A stretch of 64,000 nucleotides of DNA, taken from NCBI RefSeq assembly GCF_963576675.1, contig NC_088915.1, positions 86,065,501 through 86,129,500 on the forward strand. The letters run 5' to 3'. This DNA is from Euphorbia lathyris (lineage: Eukaryota; Streptophyta; Magnoliopsida; Malpighiales; Euphorbiaceae). How positions within the stretch are numbered: the stretch's first letter is position 1; each line of letters begins with the position of its first letter. The position numbers were made by a program, and so were the translations under genes. The notes under the pieces are model-generated. The model searched no databases. It saw only the letters and a program-made list of their open reading frames with translations, and was not told where the DNA came from. Positions 1 through 9,808 of the stretch are shown one piece after another.

Positions 1-154
1 GTTTGCATGCTAACCCCTAGGTTGCCTTAGAAGACCTTAGTTAGAAAACATGAATTTCTTTGCTTGCAAGTAACACTTTATTTGTCTTTTTGGAAGAATG
101 CGAATTATATGCATGCGAATAGTAAACATACGAGCAATGCATGCCAACAGTAAA

Positions 155-465
155 AACGTGAATAGCACGTGAATAGTGCACGTGAAGAGTAAAAACGTGA
201 AGAGTGCACGTGAATAGCAAAGACGTGGATAGCGCACGTGAATAGTAAAGACGTGAATAGTGCATGTGAATAGTAAAAATTTGACTAATGCATGTGAATA
301 GAAAAAACTTGAATAATGCACGTGAATAGTAAAAACATGAATAATGCACGTGAATAGTAAAAACTTGACTAATGCACGTGAATAGTGAAAACTCGAATAA
401 TGCACGCGAATAGTGAAAACTTGACTAATGCACGTGAATAGTAAAAACTTGAATAATTCTCTTTG
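155..465. repeat. 28-bp tandem repeat in the first visible PMD intron of element A
   Basis: About ten to eleven diverged copies of a 28-bp unit are present, each containing two related 14-bp halves (core GTGAATAGTAAAA and a TTGAATAATGCA-like half). The array lies upstream of the PMD exon that starts at 673, in what copy B shows to be an intron. Copy B has a shorter array of the same family at 31788-31915. The unit has no stop in some minus-strand frames and so opens long spurious reading frames. Confidence 0.85.
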
Positions 466-1482
466 CCAATGCGGACGAGAGTAGATCAAAGAATAATGAA
501 TTAATCAAATCCTATGCAAACAACCCTAAGGGAGAGATTTCACAAAATGACGGTCCAAATTGACAAGACGTCTCTAGGTTAGATTTGACCGAAAGAATAG
601 CTAGATTAACGTGCTTTCATCAGATGCAAGCCTAGGAACAACATTTAAACTTACCTATTCCGTTCTTTCCAGTTCATCGACATTTCCGGGACTACGGCAG
701 ATATTCATGTGTGGTATTCCATGCTAGGCGCCGCGGCGAGAGCCCGTGTGCGAGAGTTGGGCTTTGAGCCCTTTATTTTAGCGCTGCCCCGCGCCAACGG
801 GGTGTGCGACCGTTTTGGCCTACGGGCCTTATGCGAGAGATGGGTTGACTTGACCCACACCTTCCACCTCTCATTCGGGGAGATGATGATCTCGCCCCGC
901 GACTTCTCTTTACTGACCGGGCTGCGGGGGAGTGGTACTCCGGTTCCCTTCTCCTTTGATACGATGTGTCCACGGGTTGACCGTGCTAGGTTGGCTGCTT
1001 TGATCGGGCCGGGAGTTTACACGGGTGTCAAATCCACCCCGGCGAAGTTCATCACTACCTCGGGGCTTTTGAGTCGTAGGGACTTTTGTGGGACCGACGA
1101 CACTGATCTGGCTGTCCGCAGCTTCATGGTATATGCTTTAGGCGAGACGATCTTCCGCACCAAGAGCGGGACGATACATGCGGGTCTTATTCAGGCCTTC
1201 AGTGATTTGGACGCGGTGGCATCTTACGATTGGGCAGGAGCGGGTCTAGCTTACCTGTACAAGTTTTTGGATCTGACTTGCCGGAAGCGCAAGGACTTCG
1301 GCGGTTACACTTTTGCTCTTCTGGTACGTGGTTCATCCTTAACTTGCCCCTTTTATCTTCTTCGCGCCTTCTGTTCATAACCTTTGTTTTTACAAGCAGG
1401 TTTGGGCCTACGAGAGGCGGATTCTTCCCAGCGAGCGTCGGCGCAGGCCACAGGTAGTGAAGCCCCCACTTATGGCTCAGTG

Positions 1483-1487
1483 GAGCG
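1483..1487. repeat. Target-site duplication of E1, left copy (GAGCG)
   Basis: GAGCG directly precedes the LTR start TGTTGG and is repeated exactly after the other LTR at 12928-12932. Copy B shows the uninterrupted exon at this place. Confidence 0.95.
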
Positions 1488-2827
1488 TGTTGGTCCCTTG
1501 TTTAGTTGCAAGTATAGTTCCAAGGGGGGGGGGGTTAGGAACTATTTAAACTTTTTTCGCAATTTAGGCAGACTTCTTTTTCTAAAGAAAAAGGTTTGAA
1601 CAGCGGCGCTGAGTAAACAGCAAGATACTGGCTTAGTCAACAGGTGACTAGGTCAGTTCCTCAGCTTGAGTCAGGAGATAGCACTTGGAGTCTATTCCTG
1701 AACTCAGACGTTCAACGCGCACAACTCAACTTGACCTCTTTACTTGGTCAGTTTTGATTATTTAAAGCAAGCAATATAAATTAGGAGTTAAGGTTTAGAA
1801 ATACTTCACTCAGCAGATTTATCCAGGTTCGGCTTCTTCTAAGCCTACGTCCTATCCCCGGAACACTTCCGAGATTTCGAATCCTCTACTGAGCTCTTTA
1901 AAGGTAGAGCCTCAAACCTTTTACAATATCAGCAATTGAGTATGACAAGAGTACCTTCCTCTATACTTCTACTCAATCCTAATCTCTCCGCTGAGTACTT
2001 AAAACCGAGTACTCAGCCTCTCCTTTCTATTTCTAGAAATGATAAGTGTTTTTGTCCTAATACAAAGATGTGCTAAGACACTTTAGACGATTTACAATCA
2101 CTCTAGACTTTTACACAAATATGAAAATGTAGTGTAAGAAATTTGCTTTGGTTCTTGCTTGCAGAACTTGTAGAGATTTGGTCAGCGTAATGGCTTGATC
2201 AAGTTCTGTGTGTTGTGAAGCTTGTGATGGCACTATTTATAGAGACGTCTGGTCATTCGGTCATTTCGAATTTCGAAATAACCGTTGGAGGGAAACGGCT
2301 ATATGTCGTTGTCATCCTGACTTGCACAGAGCTCTCGGCCAATCATAATCGTGTATCTTCTGTCCTCGGTCAGCACAGCAGATGGTCTCTCCTTTTATGG
2401 TAAAGTCAACTGGACAGCATACTGTGTCGTCTGAACTTTGCCAAAAGAGGAAACACTTTGTCTGGAAGTTTTCCTTTGCCAGCTGCTGTCTTGTACGCTT
2501 TGTCGAGACTACTCAGCAGCTTCATCTTGAAGTTGTTCCCGAAGGTCTTCTAGATCCTTCCGATTGCTGAGTTGCGTTTTGAACAAAAACGGCAGCGTCT
2601 TGACATACGCGGGCCGAGTGTACTGAGTTGTTTAACTTGGGCCTTGGTTTCCGTATTGGGCTTGGGCCTTCCAATCCTTATGACTTATAACATTTATACT
2701 CAACATTGAACAAACACATTAGTAGAATAAATCAAAGCATTTAAACTTAGTGTGTTTAGGATATGTGTTATAATTTATATTTAAACAATTTTGTCAAATC
2801 AAAATTATGTGGAAAGGTATTTCAACA
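1488..2827 (-). repeat. 3' LTR of E1
   Basis: 1340 bp, bounded by TGTTGG and CCAACA-type ends (TG...CA). It is nearly identical to 11593-12927. It contains the TATA-like CTATTTATAG (minus strand) at 2233-2242 and an 11-base G run near 1523. Confidence 0.95.
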
Positions 2828-2841
2828 AACTCCCCCATTTT
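2828..2841 (-). other. Polypurine tract of E1
   Basis: On the minus strand this reads AAAATGGGGGAGTT and directly abuts the 3' LTR, the expected place for plus-strand priming. Confidence 0.85.
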
Positions 2842-3364
2842 GATGTTGGCAAAACTATTCAGCAAGGCATTCAGTATGAGCTCCCCCATGATAGTTGACC
2901 TTATATCATTCAGCAAACTCCTCCGTAAGGGTTGCACTACTGACTTAGTTTTAATTGCATCATTTAAGAATTTAAATGAGTGAGTCTAAGGTCAGTTTTT
3001 AGGTGTAGGTCAGCTATATTACATATTCTATTTACTCAGTGTTAAGCGGAAGTTTTAGATATACAGAGCGCGCTGAGCAAATTATTGTTCAATGAGTTCT
3101 TTATCAGAATGTTTCATAAGATCATAGTATGATGTCAAACATGTTATCAGCATATCATTTAGTCAATAAATATTATAAGTGTTAAGTATGGCTGATGAAG
3201 ATACAAAGTAACTCAGTACTATAAAAGCATATATCATAACTCAGTATTGAAATCAGGAAATAAAGTATGATATATATATTGAGAGAAGTCAGCAAGTATA
3301 TAGACAAAAGAAGTAAACTAGACAAAATGGGTTACACAGATGTGGCTTAAGCATGCTAGTCTAT
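2842..3364 (-). other. 3' untranslated spacer of E1
   Basis: AT-rich sequence between the extra ORF and the polypurine tract. It has many CAGTA/CTGAGT-type words typical of this element, but no ORF or further signal that I can support. Confidence 0.6.
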
Positions 3365-4981
3365 CTATTTCTTTTTCTTGCCCTGTGACTGACTTCGCTC
3401 GTACTGACGTCGCTCATGCTGAGCTCTGGCAGCTTGCGCTTTCTCCCCCGTTTTGTCAACTTCAGGGAGCTTGAACGCATCGGTTAAGACAGCATGAGAA
3501 AGTTCTTGTGAAAGCTCTTTTAGTTTGTCAGCACTTTCGTTCACGCCATCAAAAATGGCAACCCCATCAGCTGAGACTTCTACTGGTATATGAAGATCAG
3601 CAGCACTGAGCATATTTACACTGAAGGCTTGAGCTTTAGCTTGCCAGATGAGAGCTTCAGAGAGGCCAGCGAAGACTTGGTGGAATGTCTTCAGAAGTGC
3701 TGAGTCATAGTGATGTCGTTGAATATTATTATGACGGATATGGTTGAAGGATTGTTGTGCGAGGGACAGCAATTCATTCTGCTTCAACGCGTCAGTATCC
3801 ATTTCTTGCTTGTTCAGGTTAAGTAGCCTGACAGCCTCACTGATTTGCTCAACTGAGCACTGACTATAGGACACCATTTGCTCATTTGTCTTGAGTTGCT
3901 CAGTATGCAGCTGAGCAAAAAGCATCTTCAGTTCTGAGGAAGTGGCGTAGTCAGTGTTCACAGTAGATAACCTCTGGACTTGCTGATGTAGCGAGTTCAG
4001 ATGTTGAATTGTGGACAGTTGAATCTCTGCCAACTTGGCAAGTGAGTCTTGCTTTGCTTTCTGGGCTTGAAATGATAAGACGACATTCAGCAGGTCCTTG
4101 AGTCCCTTGACTTCGTTGAGAAGTAGAGTGACTTGGGAGAGCTGAGTTGTCTCTGGGAATGAGGATCCAGTAGCAGGTGAAGCAGACTGTTGAAGATCTT
4201 GGATGAGAGCTTGCACTGAGTCGATGAGCTTCTTGCCGGGCTTAGTGGCATCCCTATGTACATCCGTATGACCAGAAGAGAAGGGTGTGAGAGGAGTACC
4301 CTGGTCAGTGACAGGATGAGTTTGCTCAATCTGCACTTGAGATGGAGGAATTGTTGTGTGATCGGCAGAGAGATTGGTTGTAGAGGTGTTAACTCGAACA
4401 CTGTCTGTGCTGACGGCAGAAGGATGGGGAGTCAGCACCATGCTTGAGGAGACAGCATGAGCAGTGGTCGGTTCAACCTGACTGGTTGAAGTAGTGGAAG
4501 TATGATGCTCGGCATGTTCCTGTTGAGAAGAAACAGAGGCTTGTTTTTCCAACGGCGTTGTAGTAGAGGAAGTTGAGGGCCGTTTGAAAAATTTTAATTG
4601 GACGGTAGAAGGATCCTTTGTTGTCTTGGAGAGGACAAGTTCAGGAATAGATGGTGATTGCAAATGGGGTTCACTGACCATTTTCTCACTGGCCTTAACC
4701 AGCTTTCGCCTTCTACGTGGTGGAGAGGTATGATGAGCAGGTTCTTCTGAGTGAGTAGGTTCTTTTTCCTCATTATGGGTCTGGTCAGCTTGATCCACTT
4801 GCTCAATTCCAGCAGCTAACTCAGTGTCAGTCTGCATAGCTCCACCAGCTAACCCAGTGTTAGCATCCTCAGCTTCAATTTCACTGTCATACTCTTCAGA
4901 CTCCTCAGTGTCATCCTGACCGCTGGTTTCATCGTCTTCTTCTTCTTCTTCAGTATTATCTCCATCAAGTTCTTCCTCAAC
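3365..4981 (-). CDS. E1 extra ORF, C-terminal half (coiled coil, basic tail)
   Basis: 538 codons in the same frame as the upstream half (4982-6190), separated only by a TAA at 4982-4984. The first methionine is at 4837. Before it lies an open acidic stretch rich in Glu, Asp and Ser. The middle is Ser/Thr/Pro/Gln-rich; residues from about 4150 down to 3700 have heptad-like Leu spacing and Gln/Lys-rich helices, suggesting a coiled coil. The C terminus is Arg/Lys-rich and ends in KKKK. No transmembrane segment or signal peptide is evident, so calling it an envelope protein is not supported by what I can see. Whether this half is made by readthrough, or the TAA is a mutation, cannot be decided here. 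Confidence 0.7.
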   Translation of the reverse strand, partial: VEEELDGDNTEEEEEDDETSGQDDTEESEEYDSEIEAEDANTGLAGGAMQTDTELAAGIEQVDQADQTHNEEKEPTHSEEPAHHTSPPRRRRKLVKASEKMVSEPHLQSPSIPELVLSKTTKDPSTVQLKFFKRPSTSSTTTPLEKQASVSSQQEHAEHHTSTTSTSQVEPTTAHAVSSSMVLTPHPSAVSTDSVRVNTSTTNLSADHTTIPPSQVQIEQTHPVTDQGTPLTPFSSGHTDVHRDATKPGKKLIDSVQALIQDLQQSASPATGSSFPETTQLSQVTLLLNEVKGLKDLLNVVLSFQAQKAKQDSLAKLAEIQLSTIQHLNSLHQQVQRLSTVNTDYATSSELKMLFAQLHTEQLKTNEQMVSYSQCSVEQISEAVRLLNLNKQEMDTDALKQNELLSLAQQSFNHIRHNNIQRHHYDSALLKTFHQVFAGLSEALIWQAKAQAFSVNMLSAADLHIPVEVSADGVAIFDGVNESADKLKELSQELSHAVLTDAFKLPEVDKTGEKAQAARAQHERRQYERSQSQGKKKK

Positions 4982-6190
4982 TTAGGAGATGAAGTGGTCA
5001 TCTAACTGGACCTCAGGTTCCTCAACATCAGTACCTTGGCATTGAGTGAAATGAGAATCACCTGGTACAATAAAATCTGTCGGCATGACGTCGAGAGGTG
5101 CCAGTGTTGAAGACTTCTGCTTCTTCTGAGATAGCTCAGTAGCTTCCTCAGTGTCAGGCTCATCTTGCCTACTTCTCTTCTCAGCTGACTTTCCAGCTGA
5201 CCTCTGCCTCTTTGCTGCAGACACAGCATTAGGTGCCTCAGCAAATTTTCTCTTGCGAGAAACTGGGGCCTTAGTTCTTCGCCCTTTCTTAGGCTCAGCA
5301 ATAGTCTCCTCAGTCTGATCAGCTTGACCAGCAGCAGCAGCAGCTTTTCCTTTCTTCAAGGGCTGTCCAAATTTAAGTGCCCTCAGCGAGGCAGCTGTGA
5401 TTTCAGTTCCTCTAAAAGATTCCTCACCTTCGAGGTCAATCTTGTGGTCGATGAGGATCCTAGTGATGATTGATCCCAACCTCATTGTACCCGTGCTGCA
5501 TAGGAACCCAGCAACTAAGAAAACTGGCATGTTGATGGGGGTGTACGTCAGCATGTGCCATATGAAGCACTGTTCAAAGTTGGTTGCTGATGTAGTGCAG
5601 TTGATCTTTGGGTAAATGAAATAGCTCAGCAGGTAGTGAGCCATCTTCTGATGCTGTCCCATTGAAGATGCTGAGATCTCTCCTGAGTGACCCTCAGGTT
5701 TGCAGAAGGTATGGACGTAGTCGGTCTTGTCCGGATCTCCTGACTTTCTCAGCCTTACTCCCTCAGTTTTGAGCTGGAGGAGATTTCCTATGTACAGAGG
5801 GTTGATGAAGATGGTTTTCCCTTTTACTTCAGTGCTCAGGTAGTCGGTGGAGTCACTGGCAACCTTGAGGTTGTGGTAAAATTCCCTCACTAGGTCAGGA
5901 TATGTCTCATCCCTGATCGAGAATAGCCCAGTCCATTCATTCTTGGAAATCCACTCAGCAAATGGCTGTTCGTTCTGTACAAAGTGCTCCGAAACCCATC
6001 TAGAGGGTTCTACCTTCCATTCACGTACATTGTCGAAGACCTTTGAGTAGGTCCTGATCTTAATAGCTTTCCCTTGGCCAGAGGTTTGGCCAGTTTTACC
6101 CTTGCTCGGTGTAGAGGGGTTTCGTGAAGGTTCATCGGAGCTGGACTTTTGGTGGCCGGCACCGGAGACGTTGAAGGATAGCTTAGTCAT
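4982..6190 (-). CDS. E1 extra ORF, N-terminal half (putative plant transposon protein domain)
   Basis: 402 codons starting ATG at 6190, after a 481-bp gap downstream of pol. Residues about 55-230 hold a domain with the signature EWTGLF...VREFY.NL....KGK.I, resembling the putative plant transposon protein domain (Pfam PF20167, recognised by pattern, not searched). It is followed by a Lys/Arg-rich segment with an Ala run and nuclear-localisation-like basic clusters. E2 carries a related ORF starting at 63533, with more than half of the residues identical over the core. In soybean SIRE1 the ORF at this position is called envelope-like. Here the sequence looks more like a cytoplasmic or nuclear protein. 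Function unknown. Confidence 0.75.
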   Translation of the reverse strand: MTKLSFNVSGAGHQKSSSDEPSRNPSTPSKGKTGQTSGQGKAIKIRTYSKVFDNVREWKVEPSRWVSEHFVQNEQPFAEWISKNEWTGLFSIRDETYPDLVREFYHNLKVASDSTDYLSTEVKGKTIFINPLYIGNLLQLKTEGVRLRKSGDPDKTDYVHTFCKPEGHSGEISASSMGQHQKMAHYLLSYFIYPKINCTTSATNFEQCFIWHMLTYTPINMPVFLVAGFLCSTGTMRLGSIITRILIDHKIDLEGEESFRGTEITAASLRALKFGQPLKKGKAAAAAGQADQTEETIAEPKKGRRTKAPVSRKRKFAEAPNAVSAAKRQRSAGKSAEKRSRQDEPDTEEATELSQKKQKSSTLAPLDVMPTDFIVPGDSHFTQCQGTDVEEPEVQLDDHFIS

Positions 6191-6671
6191 TCTTTTAAGA
6201 TGGAGAGAATAGAGGTATTTGAGAGAGAGAAATTTGAGTAATTTCTTAGCCTTAAGAATTTGTTAAGCGTAAAGAGTAAAAAATGGGGAAATGCCCATAA
6301 TTTATAGACAAGTTGAACGGTGTGGATCTTAACCAAATCCATGTGTCAGTTTTGCCTTGGGATCATGTACCGACAAGGATCCTGGCATTTATGACACATT
6401 ACGGTGAATACGTCATCCTAGGTTATACGCGTGCTTGGCATTTATGCTAACAGATTAATCACTCAGTATTTAGAATGTCAAGCGTTTGATATTCTGAGTG
6501 GTTAGTGCATTATTTAAGGATGATTTTAAGTTCAAGTTCTAAACTAATTTACTCAGTGTGCAAGTTTACTCAGTATTGTATATTCAGTCAGTTTCAAAGA
6601 GATACTCAGCAAACAATAAATCATTCAGCATGTAATTCACTCAGCATTCAATATTCATTTAGCACAGGAAT
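6191..6671 (-). other. Spacer between pol and extra ORF of E1
   Basis: No ORF. AT-rich with frequent CTCAGTATT-like words. It may hold a promoter or splice signal for the downstream ORF, but nothing decisive is visible. Confidence 0.5.
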
Positions 6672-9600
6672 TTACTGAAGAGGATTAAACATACCAATTG
6701 CTTCTCTCAGTATGCTGAACTGCTCACGTGCCAGTGGCTTCGTGAAGATATCCGCAAGATGTTCGTCCGTTGGGACAAAGGTCAGCTTAATCTCACCCTT
6801 GAGTACATGGTCTCTAATGAAGTGATGTCGGATGCTGACATGCTTCATTCTGCTGTGTTGTATTGGGTTCTTAGACAGATCAATTGCACTTTTGTTGTCA
6901 CATTTGACCTCAATTGTCTTCGTTTGAACACCATAATCTTCAAGTTGTTGCTTGATCCACAGGACTTGAGAAACACAGTGACCAGCAGCAATGTACTCAG
7001 CTTCAGTGGTGGACAAGGTTACTGACGCCTGCTTTTTGCTGAACCAGGATACAAGACAGCTTCCTAAAAAGTGGCATCCTCCAGAGGTGCTTTTACGTTC
7101 CAGCTTATCTCGTCCATAGTCAGCGTCAGTGTATCCGATAAGTGTAAAATCATGAGTATTTGGATACCACAAACCTGCATTCACTGAGCTTTGCAAGTAT
7201 CTAAGGATTCTTTTTACAGCAATGTAATGAGATTCCTTAGGGTTAGATTGATATCTAGCACAGTAGCATACTGAAAACTGAATGTCCGGTCTACTGGCTG
7301 TTAAGTAAAGTAGAGAGCCTATCATACCTCGATATAACTTGCTGTCTACTGACTTACCATTCTCATCAGCGCAGAGGACAGTGTCAGTGCCCATAGGAGT
7401 GGATATTGGCTTGCAATTTTCCAAGTCATATTTCTTTAAGATCTCCTTGGCATATTTTGCTTGACTGATGAAGATGCCATTGTTTCCTTGTTTAATTTGA
7501 AGACCGAGGAAGAAGTTGAGTTCTCCCATCATAGACATTTCAAACTCAGTCTGCATTTGTTTGCTAAACTCCTTGCACATTGATTCGTTAGCTGCACCAA
7601 ATATTATATCATCAACATAAATTTGGGCCAGTAGGGTATCTTTACCCTTTTTCTTAATGAATAAGGTTGTATCAGCTTTGCCCCTGACGTAATTTCTAGT
7701 CAGCAGGAAACTGGTCAGCCTCTCGTACCAAGCACGTGGTGCTTGCTTGAGGCCGTACAGAGCCTTTTTGAGTTTGTAAACATGGTTTGGGAACTTAGGG
7801 TCCTCAAAACCTGGAGGTTGATTTACATAAACCTCCTCGTTTATAACTCCATTAAGAAATGCACTTTTGACATCCATTTGGAATAATTTAAAATTCATGT
7901 AAGATGCATATGCACATAATATTCTAATTGCCTCCAGCCTTGCCACTGGGGCAAAGGTCTCACCGTAGTCTATACCTTCTTGCTGACTGTAGCCCTAAGC
8001 TACAAGCCTTGCTTTGTTCCTGACTACGTTTCCTTGTTCGTCCATCTTGTTCCTGAAGACCCATCTTGTTCCGATGGTCTTTTGACTCTTTGGATGAGGC
8101 ACTAACTCCCATACATCATTTCTTCGAAATTGATCGAGCTCCTCTTGCATTGCGTTCATCCAGAATTCATCGTACTCAGCTTCAGCGAAATTCTTCGGTT
8201 CTTGTACTGAGACGAAAGCAACATTGCTGAGGTATTTCCTGAGTTGATTCCTCGTCATCAGGGTATTCCCAGCAGAATCAAGGATTGCACTTTCGGAGTG
8301 CCCTTTAGGAATCCTTATTTCTTTGGGTAGATTCATGTCTTGTGCTGTTCATGTTTCAACAATCTCTGCAGAAGTAGATGGGTCAGTAAAAGTAATCTTA
8401 GGTTCACTCTTACTCTTGGTCAGCCTTTTCGTGAATGACTCAGTAGCTGGTTCTGAGTCAGCGATGGTTACTGAGTTTGGATCATCTTCGGTCAGCGGCT
8501 GGTATCTACCTGCAGGGTCAGTTTCATCGAACTCTACATGTATTGACTCTTCTAAAACTTGAGTTCGCTTATTAAAAACTCTGTATGCTTTGCTGTTTGT
8601 TGAGTAGCCCAGAAAGATAGCTTCATCAGCTTTTGAATCAAACTTTGCTAAGCTATCTTTGGTATTTAAAATAAAACATCTACAGCCAAAGGCACGAAAG
8701 TATCCAATATTGGGCTTTCGTCCTTTCCAAAGTTCATAGGGGGTTTTCTTGAGTATAGGTCTAACTAGAGCCCTATTAAGAATGTAGCATGCTGTGTTAA
8801 CAGCCTCACCCCAAAAATACTTTGGAAGCCTATGCTCATCCAGCATTGTCCTGGCTATTTCAACCAGAGTTCTGTTCTTCCTTTCTACAACCCCATTTTG
8901 CTGAGGTGTTCTAGGAGCAGAAAAATTGTGGTCAATGCCGCTGGTTTCACAGAATTCAACAAACTTTTGGTTTTTGAATTCTCCACCGTTATCACTACGG
9001 ATATGAGCTAATTTTAGGTCTTTTTCATTTTCAATTTTTCTAACCAAATTTGAAAATGTCTTAAAGGTCTCATCCTTGCTGGTCAGCAAGATAACCCACG
9101 TATACCGAGAGAAATCATCTACAATGACCAAGGAAAATCTTCTTCCACCCAGACTCAGCGGTTGGACTGGACCAAAGAGATCCAAGTGTAGTAATTCTAA
9201 CGGACGTTTAGTTGAGACAATGTTTTTACTGTGAAAAGATTGTTTGGTTTGTTTTCCAGCTTGGCAAGCGTGGCATAATTGATCTTTTTGGAATTTAAGT
9301 TCAGGCAGTCCCTCAACCAATTGCTTTCTTGCTAGTTTGGCCAGGAGGTCCATGCTTACATGACCAAGTCTCCTGTGCCATAGCTAGGAATTTTCTTCCT
9401 TTATTACTAAGCACACAGTTTTTGAAAACTTTTTCTCTAAGTCTAGCATAAAGACATTATCTATCCGAGGGGCAGTTAAAATTAACTCATTAGTTTTACC
9501 CTCGTATATTTTACATCCAGTAGCATCAAATATAACTTTTCTCCCATTGTCACATAGCTGAGCTACGCTGAGTAAGTTATATTTGAGTCCGCTGACTAGG

Positions 9601-9803
9601 GAGACAGATTCAATAGTAGGATTACCTCCGATGGTTCCTGAGCCTACTATCTTACCCTTCTTGTTGTCTCCAAAACTTACACTCCCTCCTCGTTTACGTT
9701 CAAACGTGATGAACTGAGTTTCATCACCCGTCATATGCCTTGAGCATGCGCTGTCAATATACCACATCTTTGACTTCTCGGCACATCTCAGGCTTACCTG
9801 CAT
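6672..9803 (-). pseudogene. E1 pol: protease, integrase, reverse transcriptase, RNase H, broken by three stops
   Basis: Copia pol in one frame, order PR-IN-RT-RH. It starts with the aspartic protease ([13 protein letters not shown]). Integrase follows with [15 protein letters not shown] and [10 protein letters not shown] (DDE residues present). Then come RT with YVDDIIFG and RNase H ending in the TEAEY and H-D-H type motifs. Compared with intact E2 pol, in-frame stops lie at 9384-9386 (TAG at a Trp codon), 8349-8351 (TGA) and 7995-7997 (TAG at a Gln codon). At least two fit C-to-T type transitions. A one-base deletion just after the gag stop also puts pol out of frame with gag. Not functional. 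Confidence 0.92.
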
Positions 9804-9808
9804 TGTAA

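Noticed and set aside
155..465. CRISPR-like array of about 28-bp repeats
   Set aside because: The units are contiguous with no unique spacers, and the window is plant nuclear DNA.
37..489. Two long minus-strand reading frames with repeated hydrophobic peptides
   Set aside because: They come from the 28-bp tandem repeat, which is open in more than one frame. No domain, and copy B does not keep them.
4982..6190. Retroviral-type envelope protein
   Set aside because: No signal peptide, no convincing membrane anchor and no fusion or cleavage motif. The domain looks like a plant transposon-associated protein instead.
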